Positions 43,254-52,830 of a DNA stretch of 64,000 bases are shown here, piece after piece. Position 1 is the stretch's first letter. Every line of letters begins with the position of its first letter. A model generated the notes under the pieces. That model made no database searches. It saw only the letters and a list, made by a program, of their open reading frames with translations, and had not been told where the DNA came from. Source of the DNA: Archangium gephyra (GTDB taxonomy: Bacteria; Myxococcota; Myxococcia; Myxococcales; Myxococcaceae); NCBI RefSeq assembly GCF_001027285.1, contig NZ_CP011509.1, forward strand, positions 3,294,501-3,358,500. Reading direction: 5' to 3'. The position numbers and the translations under genes are program-made.

Positions 43254-44468
43254 GTGTCCTCCTTCGGAATCATCTACGCGTCCTTCGACCGATTCCCCGC
43301 GCCCAAGGGAGCGGCGGTCCACATCCGCGCCTTCGTCGAGGCGCTCGGCGGGGCCTTTGGCGGGTTGGATCTGCTGGCCATCGGAGGCGAGGCGGGCGAG
43401 CCGCCACCCGAGGGCGTCCGATTCCATCCGATGCGGGCCCAGGGGCCGGATCTCATCCAGCAGGCCATGTGCTTCCGCGGTGAGCTCGCGGCATGGTGGC
43501 GGGGGCGGGAGCGGGCGTCCGTGGTGCATGTGCGCTCCATCTTCGAGGGCTACCCCATCGCCCGGCGCAAGGAGCAGCTCACCCGGCACCTGGTGTTCGA
43601 GGTGAATGGCCTGCCCTCCATCGAGCTGAAGTACCACGCGCCAGCGGTGGCCGAGGACGACGAGCTGCTGCGCAAGCTGGTGGCGCAGGAGGACGTGTGT
43701 CTGGAGAAGGCGGATCTGCTCCTCACGCCGAGCGCGGTGACGGCGCGCCACCTGGAGTCACGCGGCGTGGCGCCGGGCCGCATCCGTGTCATCCCCAACG
43801 GGGTGGACACGGGACTCTTCACCTACCAGCCGCCGAGGCCCTGGGCGGAGCGGCCCGTGCGCCTGCTCTACAGCGGGACGATGACCTCGTGGCAGGGCGT
43901 GCACCATGCCATCGAGGCGTGCCGCCTGCTGCGCCGCGACGTTCCGGTGCTGCTCACCCTGGTGGGCCCCACGCGCAGGGAGCAGCGCCGCGAGCTGCTG
44001 GACCTGTGCGGTGAGCTGGTGGGCGAGGGCGCGGTGGAGGTGCTCGACGCGTTGCCGCAGGCGGAGCTGGCGCGGCTCCACCATGCCTGTGACGTGGTGC
44101 TGGTGCCGCTGCCGCCCAACGACCGCAATCTCGTGCAGGGGTGCTGCCCGCTGAAGCTGCTGGAGGCGATGGCCTCGGGCACGCCGGTGGTGGCGAGCGA
44201 TCTGCCCGTGGTGCGCGCGGTGGCGGAGCATGGGGTGCACGCGCTCCTCGTGCGCCCGGGCTCACCCAAGGCCATCGCCGAGGCGGTGCGCGCGTTGAAG
44301 GCGGACCCGGCGCTCGGCGTCCGGATGAGCGAGCAGGGGAGGGCGCATGTCGAACGCGACTTCACCTGGGCCCGGGCGCAGGAGTCGCTGGTGGCGGCCT
44401 ACGAGGAGGCCTTCGGGATGGTGCGGTCCAGCACGCGCTGGAGCGCCTCGGCCTCGGCCCGCGCCTGA
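43254..44468 (+). CDS. GT4-family glycosyltransferase
   Basis: 404-aa retaining GT-B transferase. The acceptor-side start is GIIYASFDRFPAPKGAAVHIRAF. The donor-side motifs are IPNGVDTGLFT (about 182-192) and KLLEAMASGTPVVASDLPVVRAV (about 300-322), where Glu303 of the E-x7-E type element lies. I chose a GTG start (VSSFGIIYASF) because family similarity begins there. Its 3' end overlaps the convergent GT4 gene by 70 bp. Role is probably capsule, LPS or glycan assembly; donor and acceptor unknown. Confidence 0.85.
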   Translation: MSSFGIIYASFDRFPAPKGAAVHIRAFVEALGGAFGGLDLLAIGGEAGEPPPEGVRFHPMRAQGPDLIQQAMCFRGELAAWWRGRERASVVHVRSIFEGYPIARRKEQLTRHLVFEVNGLPSIELKYHAPAVAEDDELLRKLVAQEDVCLEKADLLLTPSAVTARHLESRGVAPGRIRVIPNGVDTGLFTYQPPRPWAERPVRLLYSGTMTSWQGVHHAIEACRLLRRDVPVLLTLVGPTRREQRRELLDLCGELVGEGAVEVLDALPQAELARLHHACDVVLVPLPPNDRNLVQGCCPLKLLEAMASGTPVVASDLPVVRAVAEHGVHALLVRPGSPKAIAEAVRALKADPALGVRMSEQGRAHVERDFTWARAQESLVAAYEEAFGMVRSSTRWSASASARA

Positions 44469-45589
44469 AAGCGCTCCTCGATGCGGGCACGGGCCGCGGC
44501 GCCGATGGCGGCCCTGCGCTCCTCGGACAGGCTCAGCACGTCGACGACTGCCTGTCCCAGGTGGTTGAGGAGCGCCTTGGGCACGAGGAAACCGTTGTGC
44601 CCGGAGTCGATGGCCTCGGGGATGCCGCCCGCGTCGCTGGCGACGACCACGCGGGCACACGCCATGGCCTCGAGCATCGCGTTGGGCATGCCATCCCAGA
44701 GCGAGGGCTGGAGGTAGACGTCGCACAGCCGCAGGTGGGCGGCCACGTCCTCGGGCGCATCGAGCCGGCCGGTGACGAGCACGCGCGCGGCATCCTCGGG
44801 GTGCTCGGCGCGGAAGGTGGTGAGGTGCTCCTGCTCGCGGGAGCGCACCTCGCCGATGACGAGCAGACAGGCGGGCCGCACCTTGCGCACCTCGGAGAGG
44901 GCGGACAGGAGGAAGGGGACGCCCTTCTTGTGGCGCAGCTCTCCGGAGAAGCCGAGCACGAGCTCTCCGGGCGCGATGCCGAGGCGCTCGCGCAGCGCGG
45001 GGTCCGCCGGGCCGGGGTGGAAGAGGGTGGTGTCCACGGCGTTGGGGATGACCTCGATGCCCGGGTCGCATCCGAGCAGCATGGCCATCTTGCGTCCGAG
45101 GTCTCCCGAGGCGGCGGTGAGGACGGTGGCGCGCTGGAGGGTCCAGAGGAGGCGGGCGAAGTCACCCGGGGGGAACATGGCCTGGTCCACGTCGTTGCCG
45201 CGGGCGCTGACGGTGGAGGGGATGCCGGCGAGCCCGGCGAAGGTGACGGCCATGAAGCCCGGGGGCGAGAGGTAGTGCCCCCAGACGAGCTGGTAGTGGT
45301 GCCGCGAGTGCAGGAAGTCGAGCACGTCGAGCGTGTGCTGCATGGAGGTGTCCGTCTGGCCGAAGAGGCCGAGCCGGTGCAGCGTGGCCCCGCGTGCGGA
45401 GGCGGCGACCTCGCCCGCGTCGAGCGTCTGGAGGGCGCCGGGGGGCAGGGTCCGGGTCCAGGTGAGCACGTCCACCTGGGCATCGAGCCGGGCCAGGGAG
45501 CCCGCGGTACGTGCGCCGCTGCGCGCGAGTCCTCCCAGGTCAGGAGGGAAGCGTTCCGCGATGAGGAGGATGCGTGGGCCGCTCGGCAT
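44399..45589 (-). CDS. GT4-family glycosyltransferase
   Basis: 396-aa GT-B transferase. It begins PRILLIAERFPPDLGGLARSGART, then VIPNAVDTTLFHPG, GFSGELRHKKG and PNAMLEAMACARVVVASDAGG, typical of GT4. The start was placed at MPSGPRILL; an in-frame Met 20 codons upstream is possible. Convergent with the other GT4 gene, with 70 bp of shared coding sequence. The two GT4 proteins are clearly different and not a recent duplication. Confidence 0.85.
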   Translation of the reverse strand: MPSGPRILLIAERFPPDLGGLARSGARTAGSLARLDAQVDVLTWTRTLPPGALQTLDAGEVAASARGATLHRLGLFGQTDTSMQHTLDVLDFLHSRHHYQLVWGHYLSPPGFMAVTFAGLAGIPSTVSARGNDVDQAMFPPGDFARLLWTLQRATVLTAASGDLGRKMAMLLGCDPGIEVIPNAVDTTLFHPGPADPALRERLGIAPGELVLGFSGELRHKKGVPFLLSALSEVRKVRPACLLVIGEVRSREQEHLTTFRAEHPEDAARVLVTGRLDAPEDVAAHLRLCDVYLQPSLWDGMPNAMLEAMACARVVVASDAGGIPEAIDSGHNGFLVPKALLNHLGQAVVDVLSLSEERRAAIGAAARARIEERFQARAEAEALQRVLDRTIPKASS

Positions 45590-45681
45590 GGGGCGGCATC
45601 CTACCCCCGGGCGAGGGAGGTCCGATCCAGAACACGGGCCTGCCGGCAATGAGGGGCGAGACAGGTGACAGGGGGTCGAAC

Positions 45682-46764
45682 ATGCGCAGGTGGATGCTGT
45701 TGCCCGTGGGTTGTCTGGTGGTGCTGGCCGGCTGTGGCGTCTTCTCCTCGCGGGACGTGGCGGCGAGTGGCAACGTCACCTGCTTCCGCACCTCGGTGGA
45801 CCGGGTGAAGTGCTGGGGGGGTTACCACTACAGGGACTTCTGGGGGAGTTCCCGCTTCTACGGCGACAGCGCGCCGGACAGCGTGCCGGGGGTGGCGGAC
45901 GTGACGCGGCTCGCGATCGGACAGCGCAACGGCTGCTCGCTCGACACGAAGGGCAAGGTGGAGTGCTGGGTGCCGGATCATGACCTGGAGCTGAAACAGG
46001 TCTCCGGGCTGCCCAAGGCCGAGGACCTCGCGGGTGGGGAGCACCAGGGGTGTGCCCGTGTCGAGGGCGGCCGGGTGTACTGCTGGGATTGGAAGAGCGG
46101 TGCCAATGACCAGGATTTCGTGGCCACCGAGGTCGAGGGCCTCTCCGGCGTCGTCCAGCTCGCCATGGGTGGGCTGCACACGTGCGCGAGGATGGAGGAT
46201 GGGACGGTGCGCTGCTGGGGGGACAACACGGACGGGCAGCTCGGTGTCAGCGACATGGGCCGTGTGACCACCCCCACGCCTGTGCCGGGCCTGGAGGGCG
46301 TGGCCGAGCTCGCGCTGGGGACGGTGCACACGTGCGCGAGGATGGAGGATGGGACGGTGCGCTGCTGGGGAAACAACTCGGCGGGGCAGCTCGGCGGCAG
46401 TGGGCCAGCCACGTCCACGCCGACGCCCGTGGTGGGCCTGGAGAACGTGGCCGGGCTGGCGCTGGGCGAGAAGCACACCTGTGTCCGCTTCGAGAATGGC
46501 ACGGTGAGCTGCTGGGGCGGCAACGAGCACGGGCAGCTCGGTGATGGCACCACGTCCTCGCGCTCCTCCCCGGCTCCGGTCAAGGAACTCTCGGACGTGG
46601 TGAAGCTCACCTGCGGCGACAACCACGCCTGCGCCCAGCTCGAGGACGGGGGCATCCGTTGCTGGGGCGATGGCGCGCAGGGACAGATCGGTGACGGCGA
46701 ATTCAAGGACCGCACCCGGCCGACGTCGGTGAACACGGCCTCCTCTACCCTGATCGAGGAGTGA
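45682..46764 (+). CDS. RCC1-repeat lipoprotein
   Basis: 360-aa lipoprotein (lipobox LAGC, Cys18) with about six RCC1-type repeats of about 50 aa forming a probable seven-bladed propeller (GLHTCARMEDGTVRCWGDNTDGQLG and three close variants). Each blade has a Cys pair (HTCAR...RCWG), suggesting disulfides in the envelope. Such proteins are numerous in myxobacteria; the binding partner is unknown. GGGGG precedes the start at a short distance. Confidence 0.85.
   Translation: MRRWMLLPVGCLVVLAGCGVFSSRDVAASGNVTCFRTSVDRVKCWGGYHYRDFWGSSRFYGDSAPDSVPGVADVTRLAIGQRNGCSLDTKGKVECWVPDHDLELKQVSGLPKAEDLAGGEHQGCARVEGGRVYCWDWKSGANDQDFVATEVEGLSGVVQLAMGGLHTCARMEDGTVRCWGDNTDGQLGVSDMGRVTTPTPVPGLEGVAELALGTVHTCARMEDGTVRCWGNNSAGQLGGSGPATSTPTPVVGLENVAGLALGEKHTCVRFENGTVSCWGGNEHGQLGDGTTSSRSSPAPVKELSDVVKLTCGDNHACAQLEDGGIRCWGDGAQGQIGDGEFKDRTRPTSVNTASSTLIEE
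46175..46370 (+). repeat. duplicated 46-bp segment within RCC1 repeats
   Basis: An identical 46-bp string beginning TGCACACGTGCGCGAGGATG occurs at 46175-46220 and 46325-46370, exactly 150 bp (50 codons) apart. Identity at wobble positions implies recent duplication or conversion of a blade. Confidence 0.85.
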
Positions 46765-46767
46765 CCC

Positions 46768-46801
46768 GCACCGCCCGCTCAGGCCATGGGCGCGGCGGTG
46801 C
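46768..46801. terminator. hairpin between convergent RCC1 and symporter genes
   Basis: 8-bp perfect stem, GCACCGCC / GGCGGTGC, with an 18-nt loop, spanning the short gap and the symporter stop. No T-tract. Confidence 0.4.
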
Positions 46802-48140
46802 TGCCCTGTGACCCCTGGGCCTTGGGCTGGCGCAGCACCGAGGCCGCCACGCCGCTCAAGCCAATCAGTCCCACGATGTTGGGGAACACCTGCAGGCCAT
46901 TCATCAGGTCTCCCCAGGCCCAGATGGTCTCCACCTTGCCGATGGCGCCGAAGACGACCAGGCCGCAGTAGATCCACCGGTAGGGTTTGGTGATGCGCAG
47001 GCCGAAGGCGTACTCGAGGAACTGCTCGCCGTAATACGCCCAGCCGATCAGCGTGGTGTAGCCGAACAAGAAGGCGCAGAAGGCCACCACCCACCCGCCC
47101 ACCGTGGGAATCGCCGTGTTGAACGCCTGCGCCACCACCGCCGTGCTCGTGAGCCCGGACGTCCACGCACCGCTCGCCAGAATCACCAGCGCGCTGATGG
47201 TCGAGGTGACGCACGAGACGATGAACACCTCCATCACCGCTTGGAGCCCCTGCTTCACCGGTGCATCCGTCTGCGCCGTGCCGTACGCCACCGCCGCCGT
47301 GCCATACCCCGCCTCGTTGGCGTAGATGCCCCGGGCGATCCCGTAGCGCATCGCCGTCATCATCCCCACGCCGAGCGCACCGCCCCCAGCGGCCTCCATG
47401 GAGAACGCCTCGCGCAGGATGAGCGCGAACACCGACGGCAACTGCGCCGCGTGCGTGAGGATGACGATGAGCCCTCCCACCAGGTACAGCCCCACCTTCA
47501 ACGGCGCGAGCTTCTCCGCCGCGCGGCCAATGCTCTTCACGCCGCCAATCACCACCAGCCACGTGAGCACCGCGAGCCCCAGGCCCGAGTACAGCGGGGG
47601 AATGTTGAACTGGCTCTGCCACACCACGGCGATGGAGTTGGGCTGGGTGAAGGGCGTCGTCGTGAGCGCGGCCACTCCCGCGATGGCCGCGTAGAGCCAC
47701 GCGAGCTTCGGCGAGCCCAGCCCGTCCTTCAGGTAGTGCATGGGACCCGCCGACAGCCGGTCCCCGTTCACCTTGCGGTACTGGATGCCCAGCACGGCCT
47801 CGCAGAACTTGATGGCCGTGGCGAAGAAGCCGTACACCCAGATCCAGAACAGCGCGCCCGGCCCGCCGCTCACGATGGCCGTGGCCACGCCCGCGATGTT
47901 GCCCGTACCAATCGACGCGCCGAGCGCCGTCATGAAGGCCTGGAAGGGGCTCAGCGTCCCAGCGCCGCTCGCCTGGGCCGGCACCATGGCCCTCAACCCC
48001 TCCCGGAAGCGCATCACCTGAACGAACCGCAGCCGGATCGTCAGGAACACACCAGTTCCCAGCAAGAGGGCCATCGTCCAGGGGCCCCACACGGCATTAC
48101 TGGCTACGTCGATCGCGTTGCGGATGGGTTCGGGCAGCAT
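46779..48140 (-). CDS. sodium:alanine symporter (AGCS family)
   Basis: 453-aa inner-membrane protein with about eleven hydrophobic segments. The AGCS signatures ALGASIGTGNIAGVATAI (about 72-89) and GIYANEAGYGTAAVAYGTA (about 270-288) are present, with GALFWIWVYGFF between them. It imports alanine or glycine with sodium. It fits the peptide- and amino-acid-scavenging genes nearby and is divergent from the M14 peptidase gene across 62 bp. Confidence 0.95.
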   Translation of the reverse strand: MLPEPIRNAIDVASNAVWGPWTMALLLGTGVFLTIRLRFVQVMRFREGLRAMVPAQASGAGTLSPFQAFMTALGASIGTGNIAGVATAIVSGGPGALFWIWVYGFFATAIKFCEAVLGIQYRKVNGDRLSAGPMHYLKDGLGSPKLAWLYAAIAGVAALTTTPFTQPNSIAVVWQSQFNIPPLYSGLGLAVLTWLVVIGGVKSIGRAAEKLAPLKVGLYLVGGLIVILTHAAQLPSVFALILREAFSMEAAGGGALGVGMMTAMRYGIARGIYANEAGYGTAAVAYGTAQTDAPVKQGLQAVMEVFIVSCVTSTISALVILASGAWTSGLTSTAVVAQAFNTAIPTVGGWVVAFCAFLFGYTTLIGWAYYGEQFLEYAFGLRITKPYRWIYCGLVVFGAIGKVETIWAWGDLMNGLQVFPNIVGLIGLSGVAASVLRQPKAQGSQGSTAAPMA

Positions 48141-48202
48141 GGAGTCCCGTCATAATCCCTTCCGCGCCTCCGGGGCACCCACCGGATAAAGAGAGGACCA
48201 TC

Positions 48203-49489
48203 GTGACCGCCCCCGCCACACCCCAGGAGCTCTTCGCCCTCTGGGCCGACGTCCGCCTCCAGGGCCTGCCGCCTCCCGCGCTCGTCCGCCACCCCCACGT
48301 ACAGTCACAGCTCCGCCGGCTCCACCAGTCGGCGCCGGACCTCTTCCAGGTGGAAGAGGTAGGACGCTCCGTGGAAGGCCGCCCGCTCCACCTCGTCCGC
48401 GTGGGCTCCGGCCCCCGCCACATCCTCCTCTGGTCCCAGATGCACGGGGACGAGCCCACCGCCACCACGGCCCTGTTGGACCTCTTCGAGTTCCTCCGTC
48501 TCCACCGCGCCCACCCCCGCGTGGCCCGGCTGCTCTCCGCGCTCACCCTGCACGCCGTGCCCATGCTCAACCCCGACGGCGCCGAGCGCTTCCAGCGCCG
48601 CAACGCACAGGGCATCGACGTCAACCGCGACGCGCTCGCGCTCCAGACGCCCGAGGGCCGCACCCTCAAGGCGCTCCGCGACAGGCTCCAGCCGTCGCTC
48701 GGCTTCAACCTCCACAACCAGAGCTGGCGCACGGCGGTGGGCGACGGCTCGCGCCGGCCCGCTTCCATCTCCCTGCTCGCCCCTCCCTTCGACGCGTCGC
48801 GTAGCGACAACCCGGGCCGGGTGCTCGCCAAGAAGGTCTGCGCCGTCATCCGCGACGCCCTCGAGCCGCTCGCTCCCGGGCAGATCGGCCGCTACGACGA
48901 CTCCTTCGAGACCCGCGCCTTCGGCGACAACCTGGTGCGCTGGGGCACGCCCACCGTGCTCATCGAGACCGGCCCGTGGCCCTCGGCCGAGCCCGACGAG
49001 CCGCTGCTCCGGCTCAACTTCGTGGCCCTGGTGTCCGCCCTGGAGGCCCTCTCCACGGGCGCGGTGGAGCACGCGAACCTCGAGCGCTACGAGTCCATCC
49101 CCCTCAATGACAGCAAGGGCATGCTGCACCTCGTCATCCGCGGCGCCCACGTCTTCGGCGAGGCGGGGGATGCCTTCCTCGCGGACGTGGGCGTGGCCGC
49201 GGCCCAGGCGGTGCGCACCCGCGAGGGCTCGGCCTCTGTCGTGCTCTCGGGCTCCATCGAGGAGCTGGGCGACCTGCGCGTCTACGGCGCCGTGGAGGAG
49301 GTGGATGGCACCGGGCTCACCGCCGCGCCGCTGCCTTCCCGGGACGTGAAGGTGGGGGACACGCTGCCGCCGCCGCCCCGGAGTGAGCTCTCCCTGCGGG
49401 TGGGCCTGCCCGCGGAGCTGATGTTGCTGCGACCCGTGGAGCCTCAAGGGAATTACCGCGTGGAGCGAATCCTTCGCTACGAGCGCTGA
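48203..49489 (+). CDS. M14-like zinc carboxypeptidase
   Basis: 428 aa from a GTG codon with GAGAGGA upstream. The zinc ligands are His81 and Glu84 in QMHGDEP and His171 in FNLHNQ; the likely catalytic Glu is in VLIETGPW near 255. A C-terminal beta-rich domain (about 290-428) follows the peptidase domain. There is no signal peptide, so it should act in the cytoplasm, perhaps on murein peptides or small peptides. Confidence 0.87.
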   Translation: MTAPATPQELFALWADVRLQGLPPPALVRHPHVQSQLRRLHQSAPDLFQVEEVGRSVEGRPLHLVRVGSGPRHILLWSQMHGDEPTATTALLDLFEFLRLHRAHPRVARLLSALTLHAVPMLNPDGAERFQRRNAQGIDVNRDALALQTPEGRTLKALRDRLQPSLGFNLHNQSWRTAVGDGSRRPASISLLAPPFDASRSDNPGRVLAKKVCAVIRDALEPLAPGQIGRYDDSFETRAFGDNLVRWGTPTVLIETGPWPSAEPDEPLLRLNFVALVSALEALSTGAVEHANLERYESIPLNDSKGMLHLVIRGAHVFGEAGDAFLADVGVAAAQAVRTREGSASVVLSGSIEELGDLRVYGAVEEVDGTGLTAAPLPSRDVKVGDTLPPPPRSELSLRVGLPAELMLLRPVEPQGNYRVERILRYER

Positions 49490-49533
49490 ATTCCCAACTT
49501 TCGAAAATGTGACTAAGGTGTGACCCACTTCCC

Positions 49534-49541
49534 AGGAGGGG
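49534..49541 (+). promoter_or_regulatory. ribosome-binding site fixing the TTG start of the TonB receptor
   Basis: AGGAGGGG lies 8 nt upstream of a TTG codon. This favours the TTG over a GTG ten codons earlier, which has no Shine-Dalgarno sequence and would place extra residues before the signal peptide. Confidence 0.65.
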
Positions 49542-49549
49542 TCAGCACC

Positions 49550-52500
49550 TTGTCTTCGCACGTTCGACTTGCTCGCGCGTGGTGTGTCCTGCTGTTGCTG
49601 CTCGGGTCCAGCGCATGGGCCCAGGGTACGGCGGTCATCACCGGCAAAATCATCAACTCGGCCGACAAGAAGCCACTGCAGGACGCGGTGGTGACGGCCA
49701 CGTCTCCGAGCCTTCAGGGCGAGCAGACGGTGGTCTCCGATGCCAGCGGCCAGTACCGCATTCCGCAGCTGCCGCCGGGCACGTACACCATCCGGGTGGA
49801 CATGGAGGGCTTCCGCCCCTTCTCGCGCGGTGACATCCAGCTGCGCCTCGACCGCACCATCCGTTTCAACGTGGAGATGCTGCCCGAGGGCGGCCTGAGC
49901 GAGGAGATCACCGTCACGGCCGCTCCGCCGACGGTGGACGTGGGCTCGAGCGCGTCGGGTCTGAACATCGACGCCGCCATCCTGCGCAACCTCGCGGTGA
50001 GCCGGCCGGGCTCCAAGGGCTCGGCCTCGCGTTCCTTCGAGTCCCTCGCCGAGATGGCGCCGGGCGCGCAGGAGGACACCTACGGCGTGAGCATCAACGG
50101 TGGCACCTCGCCGGAGAACCAGTTCGTGGTGGATGGCCTGTCGGTGAACGACCCGGCCGTGGGCACCATCGGCACGCCGCTCTCGGTGGAGTTCGTCAAG
50201 GAGGTCAACGTCATCACCGGTGGCTACATGCCCGAGTACGGCCGCTCCACGGGCGGCGTGATGAACGTGGTCACCAAGTCCGGCTCCAACGAGTTCCACG
50301 GCTCCGTGTTCGGCAACGTGGCTCCGGGCGTCCTGCAGACGGCCGGTCCGGTCATCCAGCAGGCCGGCAGCGTCATCTCCGCCCAGGGCAAGCCGTGGAA
50401 CCAGGGGGACTTCGGCTTCGAGCTCGGTGGCCCCATCCTCAAGGACAAGCTGTGGTTCTACGCGGGTGTGGCGCCGTCCTTCAATCGCATCCAGGTGTCG
50501 CGGCAGCTCAGCGTCCTGGACATCTGCACGGCGAAGGATGACGCGAACGGGTGCAGCGCCGTGGGTGCTGCCCGCATCGACCCGAAGACGCGCTTCCAGA
50601 TCGCCACGCCCATCGAGGGCGCCCGGACGGATCGCTTCGCGGACGAGCGGACCGTGCAGTACATCGGCAAGCTGACCTACCACTTCAACCAGGACCACAA
50701 CCTGTCGCTGTCGGTGTACGGCACGCCCACCTGGTCGGGTGGGGCCGGCCGCTACTCCTTCAGCCGCGATGGTGCGCCCGAGGTGTGCAGCGGGCTGTCC
50801 TGCACCGCGTATGTCCAGGGCGCCTATGAGGCCATCGCCACCCAGCGCACGGGTGGCGCGATGGACATCGTCGCCAAGCAGGCCTCCTCCTTCTTCGACA
50901 AGAAGCTGCTGGTGGACGCGACGGTCGGCTGGCACCACCAGAACGCCTCCACCCTCCCGACGGACGGCTCGGGGCTCGACACCGGCGTGGGCCTCTCCGC
51001 GCAGTCCAACATCGCCTGGCGGCGCTCGCGCAGCGTGAGCGGCGGCAAGACGGTGCGCGACTACCACAGCATCACCGAGTTCGAGCAGCTCGAGGATCCC
51101 TCCGTCTGTGACTCGCCCGCGGGCATGCCCGCGGGGATGTACGCGACCCGCTGCCCCGTCGCCTCGTACGCCAGCGGTGGCCCCGGCACCATCAGCATCT
51201 CGTCGCTGGACCGCTACCAGGGCAAGGCGGTGGCCACGTACCTGCTCGAGGCGCTCGGCCACCACGTCGTCAAGGCTGGCATCGATGCCGAGGGCGCGAG
51301 CTTCTACAACAAGCGCGCGCGCACCGGCGGCACGCCCTGGCAGGAGTGCACCAGTGGCGCGTGCTTCTTCACGCTCAACCAGTACGGCTACCTGGATGGC
51401 CCGGACACCATCGTGCCGCTGCCCTTCAAGGAAGGCACCTCCACCTCGGCGACGGTGGGCGGCTTCGTCCAGGACAGCTGGTCCATCATGGACAAGGTGA
51501 CGGTCAACGTGGGCGTGCGCTACGACTCGCAGACCATCTGGGGCCTGGATGGCAAGAGGGGCCTGAACCTGCCCAACCAGTGGTCGCCCCGCGTCGGCGT
51601 CATCTACGACTTCACCCAGCAGGGCCGCTCGAAGCTCTTCGTCAACTACGCGCGCTTCTACGAGAACGTCCCGCTGGACATGGCGGACCTGTCCTTCCCC
51701 CAGCAGCAGCTGCTGTCGGCCACGTACAACGCGCCCAAGTGCGACCCGAGGGATCCCGCGGACCTCGCCGTGGGTGGCGACTGCAACGTGAACTCCAACC
51801 GCCAGGCCATCGGCAATCCGGAGAACCCCAACCAGTTCTGGAGCGCCGAGGGTGGTGACCGGGTGCCGGTGGACCCGAACATCCGCGCCCAGTCCAGCGA
51901 TGAGTTCGTCCTGGGTGCCGAGTACGAGGTGCTGCTCGGGCGCGTGGGCCTCTCGTACACCAAGCGCTACCTCAACGACGTCATCGAGGACATGAGCCGC
52001 GACGACGGCACCACCTTCTTCCTGGGCAATCCGGGCAAGGGCTTCTCCACGGACTTCCCGCTGGCCCGCCGCGACTACGACGCGGTGAACGCCTACTACA
52101 CCAAGAGCTTCTCGGACGGGTGGCTGGCGCAGGTCAGCTACACGTGGTCCTCGCTGCGCGGCAACTACTCGGGCCTCTTCCGCGCGGACACCGGGCAGAT
52201 CTCCCCCAACCTGACGCGCGACTTCGATCTGCTGTCGCTCACCGTCAACCGCGACGGCCCGCTGCCGGGTGACCGCACGCACGCCTTCAAGGTCTTCGGC
52301 GCCAAGGAGTTCCGGCTGGCCAAGGACCTGAGCCTCGACATCGGCGGCGGCTGGCGCAGCCGCTCGGGCGCGCCGCTCAACTACCTGGGCTTCCACCCCC
52401 GCCGCAGTGGCGCGGAGACGTTCATCCTGCCGCGCGGCAGCGCGGGCCGCCTGCCCTGGGTCCACAACACGGACGGCCACCTGGGCGTCACCAAGAAGCT

Positions 52501-52807
52501 GGCGGGCAACTACGCGCTCAGCCTCTCCGTGGACGTCTTCAACATCTTCAACTTCCAGGAGGTGACGGCGCGGGATCAGGTCTTCACCACCACGCGCGTG
52601 CACCCCATCGAGGTGAACGGCAAGCCGGCGGACCTGGAGGCCTGCCGCACGGACTCGCCCAGCCCCGACTGCCGCGTCTACGTCACCACGGCGCCGCTGG
52701 ACAAGCCGGTGGCCATCACCAACGCGGACATCAACCCCAACTTCAAGAAGCCCATCGCGTACCAGGCGCCCCGCTCCATCCGCTTCGGCATGAAGCTGAG
52801 CTTCTGA
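49550..52807 (+). CDS. TonB-dependent outer-membrane receptor with carboxypeptidase-like regulatory domain
   Basis: 1085 aa. A signal peptide (ending SSAWAQG) is followed by a carboxypeptidase-regulatory-like (CarboxypepD_reg) domain (about 28-110: ITGKIINSADKKPLQDAVV, GTYTIRVDMEGF), a plug (about 120-245: SINGGTSPENQFVVDGLSV, YGRSTGGVMNVVTKSG) and a large barrel ending SIRFGMKLSF with a terminal Phe. I see no TonB box with confidence. Substrate unknown; this architecture is common for carbohydrate or peptide import in myxobacteria and Bacteroidota. The lipoprotein gene follows 23 bp later and is a likely partner. Confidence 0.93.
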   Translation: MSSHVRLARAWCVLLLLLGSSAWAQGTAVITGKIINSADKKPLQDAVVTATSPSLQGEQTVVSDASGQYRIPQLPPGTYTIRVDMEGFRPFSRGDIQLRLDRTIRFNVEMLPEGGLSEEITVTAAPPTVDVGSSASGLNIDAAILRNLAVSRPGSKGSASRSFESLAEMAPGAQEDTYGVSINGGTSPENQFVVDGLSVNDPAVGTIGTPLSVEFVKEVNVITGGYMPEYGRSTGGVMNVVTKSGSNEFHGSVFGNVAPGVLQTAGPVIQQAGSVISAQGKPWNQGDFGFELGGPILKDKLWFYAGVAPSFNRIQVSRQLSVLDICTAKDDANGCSAVGAARIDPKTRFQIATPIEGARTDRFADERTVQYIGKLTYHFNQDHNLSLSVYGTPTWSGGAGRYSFSRDGAPEVCSGLSCTAYVQGAYEAIATQRTGGAMDIVAKQASSFFDKKLLVDATVGWHHQNASTLPTDGSGLDTGVGLSAQSNIAWRRSRSVSGGKTVRDYHSITEFEQLEDPSVCDSPAGMPAGMYATRCPVASYASGGPGTISISSLDRYQGKAVATYLLEALGHHVVKAGIDAEGASFYNKRARTGGTPWQECTSGACFFTLNQYGYLDGPDTIVPLPFKEGTSTSATVGGFVQDSWSIMDKVTVNVGVRYDSQTIWGLDGKRGLNLPNQWSPRVGVIYDFTQQGRSKLFVNYARFYENVPLDMADLSFPQQQLLSATYNAPKCDPRDPADLAVGGDCNVNSNRQAIGNPENPNQFWSAEGGDRVPVDPNIRAQSSDEFVLGAEYEVLLGRVGLSYTKRYLNDVIEDMSRDDGTTFFLGNPGKGFSTDFPLARRDYDAVNAYYTKSFSDGWLAQVSYTWSSLRGNYSGLFRADTGQISPNLTRDFDLLSLTVNRDGPLPGDRTHAFKVFGAKEFRLAKDLSLDIGGGWRSRSGAPLNYLGFHPRRSGAETFILPRGSAGRLPWVHNTDGHLGVTKKLAGNYALSLSVDVFNIFNFQEVTARDQVFTTTRVHPIEVNGKPADLEACRTDSPSPDCRVYVTTAPLDKPVAITNADINPNFKKPIAYQAPRSIRFGMKLSF

Positions 52808-52830
52808 GACTCGCACCTGGGAGAAACTCC

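Noticed and set aside
42194-43273. Longer ATG start for the two-transmembrane protein
   Set aside because: The extra 42 residues are unlike protein and would overlap the divergent glycosyltransferase start. It cannot be excluded, so the alternative is stated in the entry.
48305-52816. 1503-codon open frame on the minus strand antisense to the M14 and TonB genes
   Set aside because: Third-position GC bias keeps antisense frames open in this genome. The translation is low-complexity (His/Arg/Val/Gly-rich) with no domain, and it runs through two well-supported plus-strand genes.
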